The notes under the pieces are model-generated. The model worked only from the letters and a program-made list of their open reading frames with translations. It had not been told where the DNA came from and searched no databases. Shown in pieces: positions 51,465 through 63,200 of a stretch of DNA of 64,000 bases; position 1 is the first letter of the stretch, and every line of letters begins with the position of its first letter. This DNA is from Ramazzottius varieornatus (Eukaryota; Tardigrada; Eutardigrada; Parachela; Ramazzottiidae), in the NCBI GenBank assembly GCA_001949185.1, contig BDGG01000016.1:1031313-1095312 (forward strand). The letters are read 5' to 3'. Position numbers and translations under genes: made by a program.

Positions 51465-52100
51465 CCTATGATATAACCGTAATCATCGGTCACTAGTCCG
51501 CATTTATTTTATACGTTGCGTAATGTAGATAAATTAAGTTAAGAGTGATTCCCGCCCAGGATGCTGGATGAACAACTCGAGGACGTGGAGCCTGATGGAG
51601 TAGGACGTTCGAACAGCGAGATGGAGTCCTGCCGAGTTGAAAGAGTAGGACACGTATACTGGTACGGGTATTATTCGTTTCCCGTAGGCTTTAAAGGCAG
51701 ACATCCGCTAGATAGTACGCTCTCTCAGACGGAAGTAGGCAAGCGGCATACTGCGCCTTGAAGCTGGACAGGTCCAAGTTTCCTGCTTTATTTTTGCAAT
51801 AAAGTCTACTGACCGCCGACGACGAAATTCGATGCCAAGGTTGGCGCTGACCGCGAATAAGTCGACTGATTTGATCAGCTGGCTTCGCGAGCCTCGTTCG
51901 CAGCTTCTGTTGAATGGAAAAGGGCGATCCATCCCGCATTCCTTTTTCGAGAATCAGTCGCGCTTTTGCACGTTCTCGTCTTCCTCCTCTTTTTGAGGAA
52001 CCTTGTGTTTTCCCAAGGCTAATTCTAACCGACCTTCTTAAACACGTAAACGGAATTAGGGCGTTTCTTTGCTGACTGTATTTTTTCTGCAGATTTCGCC
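51465..52100. other. upstream region of the LDL-receptor gene
   Basis: Small open frames (51561-51761 +, 51708-51932 -) have no domain. The promoter and 5' UTR of the receptor presumably lie here. Confidence 0.4.
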
Positions 52101-55100
52101 ATGTCCCGGAAACTCTGCTTTTTCCTCCTGATTTGCTGTCTTCACATTCCTTCCTCCCTGGGCATTCTCTCTGGTATTATCAAAGCTCTTACAGACGACC
52201 ATCCGCCCAAAGGTAAAAGTAGTTTTGCCAAGTGCTTTCACGGAAAATCCACGGTTAATCTTCTCGTGTTATCCCAGGGAAGCCGGTGCCGGAAGTATGT
52301 CCACTTGGCGACGTTTTCTGCCGAGACGGATTGCAGTGCATCCACAAAACCTGGCTCTGTGATGGTTCCCGGGACTGTGCAGATGGCTCGGACGAAGACA
52401 GCTGCAGAATGACATGTAACGCGATGCAGTTCCAGTGCGACCAGAACCGGTGCATCCCGTTGATATGGCGTTGTGATGGACAGAAAGATTGCCTGGATAA
52501 CAGCGACGAAGATCCGCAGGTAAATGAAATTCAGTAAAATTATGGGGTTTGGCAGGCTGTGCGGTGTCTGCTTGAGGTTGTTGTTGCATTTTTGCGCTGT
52601 GACGTTTTTCGCTGTGCGATTCGACATGGAGTGGATTTTGCCGCAGATTTTCGAACAATTTCTACAGATCTGCTACAGATTTTGCTTGTAGATTTTCTAA
52701 CGTTCGTTTTCTGGATTAGGTTTGCAAGCGATCCACTTGTCCCTCCGATCATTTCCACTGCAAGAGTGGGGAATGTCTGCCGAAGCACTGGAAGTGTGAT
52801 GGAGCGAAGGACTGTAGGGGTGGAGACGACGAAGACGAGAAGATGTGCGCCAAGGCCAAAGAATGCTACGCTGGAGAACGAGCCTGCAAGAACAACAAGT
52901 GCATCTCCAACAGTTTGTGGTGTGACGGACGAGCTGACTGCACTGACGGCTCAGACGAAGCTGCCTGCGCCAACGACTACCAGAACGATGCTCCAGCTTC
53001 CTGCAACCCCGGCCAGTATCGATGCGGAAGCGGAAGATGCATTCCGGAAAGATGGGTGTGTGATGGCTGGAAAGACTGCGACGACAATGAAGACGAGACA
53101 GCACCCGAATGCCTGCCTTCTTCCACTACGCATCCTCCCTTCGAAAACTGTAAGTCGAGCGTACACATAACCCAGAAACTTTCGCTGGATAATTTTCCCT
53201 TCTTACCAAAAAGGAAATCTGGTAATTTCGCTAGATGGTCGTACTGAACGGACTTCCGCCAAGTGACGCTCTGAAATCTTTTTGATCAGCGGACACTGGC
53301 GGCAACGGAGCGTACTGTGGCCGGAAATGTTGATATAATGACTTTGACGTCAGAGTACTCGTGTGGTGTTGTGCAGTTAGTCATGACGTCCTAACAAGAG
53401 TATCCGGCTGGCGTACGTGCACCACCTGTTGATTTCGACAATGTCGCTACTCGCCAGTTCTCGCCATGTCTTGATTTTTGAATTTACTTTCGCAGTTTCA
53501 CCGCGGTCATCAGGAGAGAACCGAGAAATGACCGGCGGTCTAGCTCACTCCTGCACCAACGGCGACTTTACCTGCAAGAACGGCGAATGCATCCCGCTGA
53601 ACTGGCGATGCGACATGAACAGTGATTGTGAAGACAGCAGCGACGAGCTCGGATGCGAGAAGCCGGAAGCGAAGTTCCTGCTGGTCACCCACACGAACTC
53701 TACGCTCCGGCAGTCTGAATGCTTTCACGACCAGTTCCCGTGCCTCTCACCAGCGAAAAGCAGGATCTGTCTTCCGCTGACCCAGGTATGTGACAAGAAG
53801 ATGGATTGCCTCAACGGCACGGACGAAGGCGCGGCATGCGATGGCGCTTGCAAGAACGACAACGGCATGTGCAGTCACAAATGCAACCCAACACCCGCCG
53901 GCGCTGTTTGTTCCTGCCTTCCAGGGTAACTACCACCTCTTTAGCCTACAATTCTTATTCCTCAAACCATGCTTGGCGTTCACGGAGGCTTCAGTGCGGA
54001 AGTGAAGAGGACTGAGACGTCGGCAAATGACTTGAACATGATCGTGTTTCCAGGTGGCGCACACTTTCCGGCAACAACAATCAGAACGTGCGCCACTTGG
54101 GATGACGATCATGTTCAATTATTTGCCGATGTCCCAATTGGTACTCTGGTTTCCCCAAATATCTCTTCCCTGTTTTGTAGGTTTTCGCTGTCGGGCGATG
54201 TGAGATCGTGTGTGGACATCGATGAATGCCAAGGCGCTTCCGGGCCTTGTGACCAGAAGTGCAACAACACGGTAGGCTCGTACGAGTGTAGCTGCGCTCC
54301 TGGCTTCACCCTGGAGAAAGACCGCCACCGATGCAAGTCCATCGAAGGAGCCATTCTTCTCTTTGCCTGTGACCAGAACATTCGCCTGGTCAGCCTGAAC
54401 AGCGAACATGAAGCCCAGATCTTCAACGGAAACGATCGACTCGCCGTCGGACTGGACTACGCTCAAGAAAACAACTCCACCATCGTAAGTCTCACTCTGT
54501 GGTTTTGCAAGTTTCCGAACACGAACACTAGTCTTCCCAACATTAGATTGTGAATTCTGCAAAAGATTGAACAGGAAATTCTAATTTGGTAGCCGGCAAA
54601 CGAAACGCACGGGATGGTCAATGTAATGGCGCACGTTGTTATTGCTATTGGCTGACAGCATGCGCCACCTGAAATGTACTTGTACGTTTTTTTGCCGAAC
54701 TCTCAAGTTGTTTCCCACAGTCCAGCATTTCTTTGCAGATCTTTTACTCGGATGAAGAAAGACATCGCCTGTCCATGGTGAAGCTGATGCAGCCACAGAA
54801 CCAAGAACGAGTTATCTTGGACAACGTTCAGGGTGTGGCGGAAGTGGCCTACGATTGGGTCGCCAAGAATCTGTACTTCGTCGACCGAGTTCGCGGCCAG
54901 ATTGGCATCTGCTCGCTAGGTGGCAACCTTGCCTACTGCACACAGCTCTTGCCCTCTAGAGCTCGAGCTATCGCTGTCCATCCGGGCCACAGCATGCTGT
55001 TCTACGCGGAGGGAAGAAGTGACGGCGGGAAGATTGAACGAACATTCCTCGACGGAAGCGGAAGTAAGTGAAAATTTCCCAAATCTTCGGATTAATTCTT

Positions 55101-58100
55101 CGAAAATTTGTTTCGAAATCGTCGTAGTTTTCTCATTCTTTTGCGACTTCTAGAAAATGCTTTGATAATCAGACTGGTTTCGGAAAATCTGATCTTTGAG
55201 CGTTGTGCTTTCAGAAATGAGAACTCTGTAATGAACTCGACGACATTGGTTCCTCAAATGGCGTACGGTTTCAGCTTTATTGGCTGGAATCGTGCGCCAC
55301 TTGGAGAAGGATTTGGTCGAGTTTGTTTGCCGAGCTCTCAAACAACAAATCTTCTTTGCGAGTAAGGATATCTGATGTCGATTGTTTCGATGCAGTACCT
55401 TGAACAGTGCTTCTTCTCCTGTTTCAGGAGTGACAGTTTTGGACAAGAAGGTTCTCTCGCCGACCTTGCTGACTATCGACTTCATCCACGATCGCCTGTA
55501 CTTCGCCGATACGCAGGTGAATTTCCTAGAGTCGTGCAAGTTGGAGGGCTCTGATAGAAGGATCGTCTTCCACATGAAGGACGCCCAGCCGTATGGCATG
55601 TCCATCTTTAACGGTCGTCTGTACTACACCGACTGGAAAAGTCAAGCCGTGAAGAAGGTCGCTGTCAACGGATCACAAGCTGTGACGCTGTTCAGCAGTC
55701 CTCGAAAGCCGATGTCCCTTACCATCATCCACGAATCTCGACAACCCAACTTCAACTCGGTACGAAAACTTTGAATTTCACTTACAAGGGAACGGAGGTG
55801 ACCATGAGAGTTTGAACTTCTTCCAACTTTTCCTGTCGAAAGTACTCGGTCCTAGCTACCGTTCGAGGGTACTCTCAGTTGCCACCGAGCACCTTTTGGC
55901 TAGGGAGCAAATTTCCGAATGCGTGGAACCCTCTCAAAACCACTGTGGGACCTCTGACTTCTCGATGTCTACTGGTTCTCATATCGTCCGAAACATAACG
56001 TCTCCAGCAACAAAAATGCATTACATGAACTGGTGAACACTCCTGATGTTTCAGGTTAGCGAAACAAAAATTTTCGTTTCTTCAACNNNNNNNNNNNNNN
56101 NNNNNNNNNNNNNNNNNNNNNNNNNNNNNNNNNNNNNNNNNNNNNNNNNNNNNNNNNNNNNNNNNNNNNNNNNNNNNNNNNNNNNNNNNNNNNNNNNNNN
56201 NNNNNNNNNNNNNNNNNNNNNNNNNNNNNNNNNNNNNNNNNNNNNNNNNNNNNNNNNNNNNNNNNNNNNNNNNNNNNNNNNNNNNNNNNNNNNNNNNNNN
56301 NNNNNNNNNNNNNNNNNNNNNNNNNNNNNNNNNNNNNNNNNNNNNNNNNNNNNNNNNNNNNNNNNNNNNNNNNNNNNNNNNNNNNNNNNNNNNNNNNNNN
56401 NNNNNNNNNNNNNNNNNNNNNNNNNNNNNNNNNNNNNNNNNNNNNNNNNNNNNNNNNNNNNNNNNNNNNNNNNNNNNNNNNNNNNNNNNNNNNNNNNNNN
56501 NNNNNNNNNNNNNNNNNNNNNNNNNNNNNNNNNNNNNNNNNNNNNNNNNNNNNNNNACGTTATGTTTCGGACGATACGAGAACCAGTAGACATCGAGAAG
56601 TCAGAGGTCCCACAGTGGTTTTGAGAGGGTTCCACGCATTCGAAATTTGCTCCCTAGCCAAAAGGTGCTCGGTGGTAACTGAGAGTACCCTTGAACGGTA
56701 ACTAGGACCGAGTACTTTCGACAGGAAAAGTTGGAAGAAGTTCAGACTCCCATGGTCACCTCCGTTCCCTTGTGTTGGACAAGTGTTCGAACTAATAGGA
56801 CAAGTCTGGCAGACTGGATGGCGTTTATTAGTGGCGCGGGCTTTCAGTCAACATCACTGTAAAGGTGCGCCACAAGCCAATCTTGTCGAGTTTGTTGGCC
56901 CAGCTTCCATTCCAGTTCGAAACTTCAAAAGATGAGGTCCAGCTGTTTAACTTTCGCCGCGTACATTTCTTCAGGCTTGCAAAGCGGACAAAAATCCCTG
57001 TCAGCACATCTGCGCCGCCAAAGCGGGTAACCGACGCACTTGCATGTGCCATGAAGGTGAGAAACTCTTGATCGGGGTCTAGGTCTGATAATGTGTTTTC
57101 GGAACTGACAATGAGGTTTCTGTCCATGATGTCTGTGATTACTAAGAAGCATCGCTCTTACGTTTGATGTTGTTTGAAGGTTTCAAGCTGCGCGCCAACG
57201 GTATCAGTTGTGATCCAGTCGCTGGTATAGTATCGCTCTTCCGGAAGGATGGTGTGGATGCTCCTCGGGCAATCAACTTCACCAACGGGCTTCACCACGG
57301 CAAGCGGCTCTGCAACAAGAAGGACAAGCCGACGATGGACGAGGTTTGTATCTGCATGATGGGCAAGTGCTTTTGGGAACCCATCCACGAAGACGTCAAG
57401 GCAGCCATCGCTCGAACCGGAAACGGCGAAGAATTCGGAGCAGCTCATGCCGAACCCAGCGTCCACAAGACCTCTCTCCGTGTAAGCTTTCAAAGCAAAC
57501 TGTGCAGGCAAAAAACTTATTTGCGTCAAAATTGAACGGTTTGATGTTGGAAAGCTCGGCAAATAAACTCGGTAAGACTTTTTTCCCGAGTGACGCACGT
57601 TCTCAGTTTTCACGGCTGGAAACGTGTGCCCCTTGAAAAAGGAATCTCTCGAATCTGCCCAAGTGACGCGTCTTCCCAGTGTTGTTTGGTTTGACGAGCG
57701 CGCCACATGAAAAGGAATCTGGTGCGATTTGAAATGTTTGTTTATCGTTTCAGACGAATGATCTGAGTCGGTACAGCGCAGCTACACTAGCCGGCATCAT
57801 CTGCGCCTGTGTGGTCAGCATTCTGGCTCTCCTGCTCATAGTCTTCCTTCTCCGCAAGTACAAGCCGCACCTGATGGATCCCTATTCGGACCAGAAGAGC
57901 CTCATCGACGAGGTTGACAACGCCCCAGGAGCCAAGCAGATGAAGCCTCGCACTCCCAGCGTCGGAGCCAGCTTCAACAACCCCACGTACGAGAACGTGT
58001 CACCCGGCAGCTCGGCTTACATGGTCAAGTTTTACAAGAGCGGATACAACCGCATCTCGGCCGAAGGACGAGCCGCTCCAGCGACACCAGCGTCCTCCGC

Positions 58101-58113
58101 GCAGACTGTATGA
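52101..58113 (+). CDS. LDL/VLDL-receptor-like endocytic receptor (seven LDLa, EGF, YWTD propeller, TM, FNNPTY tail)
   Basis: Ten exons, about: 52101-52213, 52278-52519, 52721-53150, 53495-53928, 54181-54485, 54739-55062, 55428-55759, 56975-57056, 57180-57483, 57754-58113. Signal peptide [15 protein letters not shown]. Seven LDLa modules, each with the calcium-binding Asp/Glu pattern (e.g. [20 protein letters not shown]); the sixth and seventh follow an exon break. An EGF and a calcium-binding EGF ([16 protein letters not shown]) lead into a six-bladed YWTD-type propeller ([31 protein letters not shown]). Another EGF, then a membrane helix ([20 protein letters not shown]) and a tail with [11 protein letters not shown]. 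Module count and order match LDLR. It takes up lipoproteins or yolk by clathrin endocytosis. The N gap lies in the intron after the propeller. Confidence 0.9.
54013..54137. repeat. GTGGCGCAC hairpin family, near-full-length unit
   Basis: In an LDL-receptor intron: TCGGCAAATGACTTGAACAT ... AGGTGGCGCACAC...CGTGCGCCACTTGG ... ATGTTCAATTATTTGCCGA. It shows the full outer inverted repeat. Confidence 0.85.
54592..54712. repeat. GTGGCGCAC hairpin family, single unit
   Basis: In an LDL-receptor intron: AGCCGGCAAACGAAAC ... AATGGCGCACG...CATGCGCCACCTG ... TTTTTGCCGAACTC. Confidence 0.75.
55231..55345. repeat. GTGGCGCAC hairpin family, single unit
   Basis: In an LDL-receptor intron: AACTCGACGACATTGG ... 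AATGGCGTACGG...CGTGCGCCACTTGG ... GTCGAGTTTGTTTGCCGAGC. Confidence 0.8.
55784..56773. mobile_element. large foldback element flanking the assembly gap
   Basis: About 55784-56001 and about 56556-56773 are near-perfect reverse complements of each other over some 215 bases. For example GAACGGAGGTGACCATG opens the left arm and CATGGTCACCTCCGTTC closes the right. The interior is 56002-56086 plus the run of Ns. The copy sits in the LDL-receptor intron between the propeller exon and the next EGF exon. Confidence 0.8.
56087..56556. other. assembly gap (Ns)
   Basis: About 470 unknown bases within an inverted repeat. The receptor's domain order is complete on either side, so no exon needs to be hidden here. 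Confidence 0.98.
56815..56910. repeat. GTGGCGCAC hairpin family, single unit
   Basis: In an LDL-receptor intron: TAGTGGCGCGGGC...GGTGCGCCACAAG ... CAATCTTGTCGAGTTTGTTGG. Confidence 0.75.
57549..57735. repeat. GTGGCGCAC hairpin family, two tandem units
   Basis: In the last LDL-receptor intron: GCTCGGCAAATAAACTCGG ... GAGTGACGCACG...CGTGTGCCCCTTG, then AAGTGACGCG...GCGCGCCACATG. Confidence 0.75.
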
Positions 58114-58353
58114 CCCAGAAGTAAGCTCTTCAGTTTTTCTTTCACTTTGCACAGAATTTGCGCCAAGGTTCTTTGTGATTTTCTTGGAGTAGTTTCTGGT
58201 GATACATTGCTTGGATATATTTGTGTTCCCCAGTGACATTATTTTCTTATTTTTGTTTCACTTGCTCATGATTGCCTGATAGTTTTGGTACTCCTTTTTG
58301 CCAGTCATTTTTGCTCCGACATTGAGCTCATGTTTTGTTGTCATGATATTATT

Positions 58354-58359
58354 ATTAAA
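58354..58359 (+). terminator. candidate polyadenylation signal of the LDL-receptor gene
   Basis: ATTAAA in an AT-rich stretch about 240 bases after the stop codon. Confidence 0.35.
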
Positions 58360-58729
58360 CATCGTGGATCACGTCGTTACATGACCGGGTAAGAAGGCAG
58401 AAAGATCACGTCCCCCAACAACACACCAGGGCTGAAGTTCTGAGATCCTTGCTGAATGAAGGGACGTCACAGGACAACTCTCCTGAGCCGATTTACCCGA
58501 AACCTCTCGTCCCCCTAGAAGCCGAAAATCCTGGATTACCTCCATGTTCGCCGTATGTATACGTACGTCGACTGCGAGGAGAGGTCGGCGTCGCACTTCC
58601 GCCACCAACAGGCAACAGCAGTGATTCGGGTGAAATGCGAGTCGAGCCGCGCCTCTTGGAATGGAGCAACGAGATAAGCTCCGCCCCTGAACCCACTGGA
58701 AGCAGTCAGCTAGCGCTGGCAAAAATACG

Positions 58730-58885
58730 ATAAAATTCGATACTATATTTTTCGACACAATATCGGCGGATATTTTATTGCGGTCATCGATATTCATTCG
58801 ATATCGATATTTCGATACGCTATTCTTTCCGATACCGTATTTTCGATATATCGTATCATATCGCAGCGATATATCGATATTTCTT
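58730..58885. repeat. CGATAT-rich tract
   Basis: Dense overlapping TCGATA, CGATATT and ATATCG words over about 150 bases, partly self-complementary. Confidence 0.65.
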
Positions 58886-59353
58886 GAATTTTATTTTTCG
58901 GAACTCCACTGGTTCAAGCCCAAAAACTCAGGAAGCCGATTTCCACATAATGTGTTAGTAAGATCGAAAGCGTCGGATGCAGCAAAGACATGACTATACC
59001 AAGACTTCAAACACATGGAAACCTAGAAAGAATTAGTACCAGACTTCGCGGGGCGGCACCCTAATGAATATTGTTGCCGCCGTGGAAGGCTAAAAAGGAA
59101 GAAAACGGGAACTGGGATGATGGCAGCGCGTATCCCAAGTTCCCAACCATTGATTTACTCCTTGTGACTCAGAGTGCAATGCCATAACCTTATCTCCTTG
59201 TTTTGTGACCAACTTTCGCTTCTCTGTCGCATTCCATTCACAAGCTTGTCTCCACTATTGTACTTTGCCCTTCACTGGGCAAAGTTCAGCAGAGGGGTTC
59301 AAACACCAGCTTACGAACAAAACCAGCTCCGCAACGACAGCTCGTGCCCAAAA

Positions 59354-59392
59354 ATCCCATGTTAGACCACCTGAAGTGGTCTGACATGGGAT
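59354..59392. repeat. strong short hairpin, 17-bp stem
   Basis: ATCCCATGTTAGACCAC, loop CTGAA, then GTGGTCTGACATGGGAT: 16 of 17 positions pair by Watson-Crick and one T-G pair would form as wobble in RNA. Confidence 0.7.
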
Positions 59393-59589
59393 AATATGGG
59401 GTATCAAGTCACATGCAAGGTTGATTGGTTAGCTCTCCGAGCATTGCGTAATAGCCTGACACTGTATCGGCGGCAACAACCGAATGGGCGGAGTGTGCTC
59501 GGTACACCATGGCGAAAATCTAGTCTTTGAAGTCAACCATGGTCTTCCGTAAACAAGATATCACTGGCGAGTGTGCCATTCAGCAAAAT

Positions 59590-59760
59590 ACCGATATACC
59601 GATAATATATCGATACGGCGCGATACGATATCGCCGAATATTTCATTGCGTTATTCGATATGAGCTCTATATCGATATTTTGATACAATATCTGCCGCAT
59701 ATTTTATCGCGAAGATTCGATATGTTTCGATACGATGTCTGTATACCGTATCGTTGCCAC
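59590..59760. repeat. CGATAT-rich tract, second copy
   Basis: It parallels 58730-58885 in the same orientation (CGCCGAATATTTCATTGCG against GGCGGATATTTTATTGCGG), indicating a direct repeat of a common unit. Confidence 0.6.
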
Positions 59761-59772
59761 CACTACTGTCGG

Positions 59773-60125
59773 CAGCTCGTCAGTGCAGCACTGACGAGCT
59801 GCTGAACATCGTGCTACACCAAGTTGATTTGCCTGATTGCTGCCAGAACATACAGTTGATTAGTTGAAGGGCACAACTATCAGTTGGTGCAGGCCGATGT
59901 TCAGCAATCAGTATCCGCACTATAGATATTGCGAGCGAAAGCGCACTAGCACAATTCGATACGCATAGTAAAATCGTGACGTCATATGTAAACATTGTGC
60001 GGCTCTTTTAACACAGAGCCTACGAGACGAACATGTTCCTACGATGTCACGATGTTCCGGTACGTATCGAATTGTGCTAGTGCGCTTTCGCTCGCAATCC
60101 GTATGTATACTGATGAGCTGCTAAA
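59773..60125. mobile_element. nested foldback element
   Basis: A 29-bp palindrome (CAGCTCGTCAGTGC and its inverse around a single A) sits at 59773-59801. A perfect 35-bp inverted repeat follows at 59929-59963 and 60063-60097 (TTGCGAGCGAAAGCGCACTA on the left). Inner and outer sequence also pairs imperfectly. The right end is ACTGATGAGCTGC, as in the element near 6520-6625. Confidence 0.7.
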
Positions 60126-60271
60126 CCGGTGCCGAGCACTGGTCAGAATTAATTTCATCTCTATTGTTGGCAGACAATGGCAGTCAGTCAGTTTCCGTTC
60201 TGCCTGCGAGACGATCTTTCCTTCATCTTGCATCTTTTTGTCTGACAGGTCCAGGGAGAGCGGAAGTCATC

Positions 60272-63200
60272 ATGGAGGTTGCAGGAGATCCTATGGATTA
60301 CCTGAAAGAATTCAGCCGTCGCGGAGAAGTCTACGGCCGCAACGGTGCGCCGACGGAAGTCATCACAAATGCATATCAAGTCAAAGGGCGTAAGTTGTTC
60401 TTTCTTCCCCTTTTCCATTCAGGAAGTGGTATTGAAAGCCTCAGCCCATGGTTTGGTGAGGACTGATGTTGGTTCGTTCTTTAAGTGTCCCGAAAATGCG
60501 AGCTCGACTTCTTCGACGTGAAGATTACCCAAAAAACGCAGACCCGGAAACGAGAATCCGGAAGGAGCAGAACCGAGCTCTGATGCTAAAGACAATTCAG
60601 CAGCTCCAGCATCAGTGGCAGATTGCTCAGCCGCTCTTTGCCTACGACGACGAGAAGACGCTGGTGTTCGTCAACACCCAGATCCCACTGGCGAAGCATG
60701 AAACGGCGAAGGTGATCGTGACGGAACCCGGACGGGGGGACGGATGGCCTTCCAACCCACATTAAACACACCGTCATACTGAAGATCACTAAGAAGCTCC
60801 TCATCACGGATGCTGACTTCCGGCCCATTCCTCCTAAGACCGCGGAAGAGGAACGGATGAGCAGAGTAAGCGTCAAATCAAACCTGACTTTCAACTTTCC
60901 GAATCTCGACTTCTGTATTTTGAACTTCCTGTTTGTGTTTCTATGCAGACTCGAAGGATGATTGAGTGTCTCCAGGCTCTCAACCTTCTGCTGCGAGAAG
61001 CTCTCACTGATCCATCGACTCGCCGAGGTGACAAGCCGGATCTCATGGTCGTTTCTCTTCATGACAAGATCTTCGCCAACGTGCAGGAAGAATACTTCAA
61101 GGATCAGACCAAATGGCGATCGATCTGGTAAGCCTTCTGTCTCTTTACTAACTTAGTTAGATTTCTTCTCTAGGGCCTTTATCTTCACGAGAATTTTCCG
61201 TTGAAAGTTTTTCTTGAAAGAGAACGAGCAACCCATCACTTCCGGAAGATTTTCTGGATTTTTCAAACGCGGAAACGGACGCCGCCCGGCTCCGGTCACG
61301 AGTTTGGTGCCGGAACAGCGGGTATTGACGGCAGCGGAGCAGGTCTTGTTTGGTTGGGTTGAAGTTGCAGGAGGTGACGTCACAATCAGCCATTGCCCAG
61401 TCAGGGCTCTCTGACGTAATCATATGGTTTAGTTCACTTCCGGCTTCAGCAGTACTAACTTGATTGTTTGTTTGTAGGCAAGGCTTCACCGCAGCGTTGA
61501 ACGTGTCCAAGAACGGTTTGGTCGTGAAGGCGGATCTCACCCATTCCGTCTTCTTTCGCGAATGCTCCCTGGCCGAATCCATCGCGCAGATGGCACAGAT
61601 GCTCCTCTTGAGCGCCAACAGCAAAGTACGTCCGTCTTTTTGTCGTTTTGAAAAGCAGTGATGTCCCAATCGAAGCGATAACGTGAAAAGCCCGGTCCTT
61701 GTTTTTGTAGGTGGATCCCAAAGTGGCGTTGAAGGCCGGCCTAGCTTCGACCCTCAAGTCCCGTCTGGTCAAATTCCAGACTGCCGATGGGGAACAGCAC
61801 GCTTCCGGCGTCATCACCAAGGTCCTGTATCGTCCGGCTGCTGATCAGTTCGTGGCGGATGGAGACGAGACCAAAGTCCTCCAGACATACCAGCAACACA
61901 ACCAACGTCTTATGTATCCCAACCTTGGCTGGTAAGTGGAAGTCTTTCGAACTAACTTTCTTTTCAACTTGTGTTTGACACTTGCGGTTGTTTCTTTCTA
62001 GCGTCGAAATTACGGAAGCGGGGTACACGTACCGTGTCCCCTACGAAAAGGTTGTCGTGAAGAACGGGCAGCGCTACAACAAGATGCTTAACAAGCAAGA
62101 ACAAGTAGGTATCGGTCTATTCTTTCTGGATGAGTTGCGTTGGTTTTTCCAACTGTGATTTTTGGTATGCCGTCCCAGTTTTCATGTGATTGACCCTGCG
62201 CTAACTTTGAATGGTGTTGCGTCTTAGATTGTCTTCATCCGCGCTGTCAGCTCGTCTCCCGACCGTCGCATCGGCGCCATCGCCAAGTTCATAAATCTTT
62301 CGAGTAAGCTGCTCTCACATTGAGAATATTACTGGAGGGTTTCGGGATATTTCGAACATTAAGAATATTTCTGGAAACCGAAGAGTTTGTCGGTTGCTGA
62401 ATTTGGTTTTGCATTCCCTCTGGAAAGTTATGGAACAGTTTTTTCGTCTTTCGCAGACGTTCGTCAACATCCTCTCCTTCAGGCCATCGGTCTGGGGATC
62501 CACAACGACTTCATGGACATCCAAGCGCGCATTCTCCCGCAACCAGAACTGGAGTACGGATCAGGTCAGAACAAGATTGCCATGGTGCCTTCCAATGGCC
62601 AGTGGAACATGCCGCGTCACGCTTTCTACCAAGACCCCGCTCAACGTAAGTCTTCCTAGTTTCCATTTCTGGCCTTAATTTTTTGACACTGCAATAAAGA
62701 TCATCAAGCAAATCCTTTCATAAAACTATTCAGTCCTGGAATGGGAGCTCGGCAAACAAATCTGAGAATTGTTTTCCTAAGTGGCGCACGATTTCGCTAC
62801 CGCCACAGCCAGTTTCCGGTTCCCGCTGACTCCGAAAAAAGGTCGCCGAAAATTCAAAAGTTCTCTGATTTTTCAGCGTAAAATGAGCGTAAAATCAAAG
62901 CACGCTCCGATAACGTCATAGAGACGGCGTAAACGCAGCGTTTAACTCAAGACAAAAACATCGTCTGTGAACCCAGCGGGAAACTATGGCGACCCGTAAT
63001 TTTTTTGGGACGGGCACGTGTTTGTTGTCTGTTAGAGTGCGCCACTCCGAACGGCCTACAATCTTGCCGAGGTTGTTTTCCCAACTGGCGCATGTTGTCA
63101 ATGTAACTGTTTGAAAGCGTGCGCTACTTGGAAAACTCGGCAAGATGGCTTTTCCAAGTGGCGCACTGCGTCACTGTTAACTGCCGAAAGCGTGCGCCTT

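Larger units (their letters stand above)
58114..60271. other. repeat-rich spacer between LDL receptor and Argonaute
   Basis: Beyond the CGATAT tracts, the hairpin and the foldback listed separately, no gene is recognised. The Argonaute 5' exon(s) and promoter may lie at the right end. Confidence 0.45.

Noticed and set aside
53255-53300. Possible further hairpin unit in an LDL-receptor intron
   Set aside because: Only AAGTGACGCTC and a distant CACTGG remain; too degenerate to count.
56046-56635. Open frames running through the N gap on both strands
   Set aside because: They are open only because the gap has no stop codons; the ends are arms of the inverted repeat.
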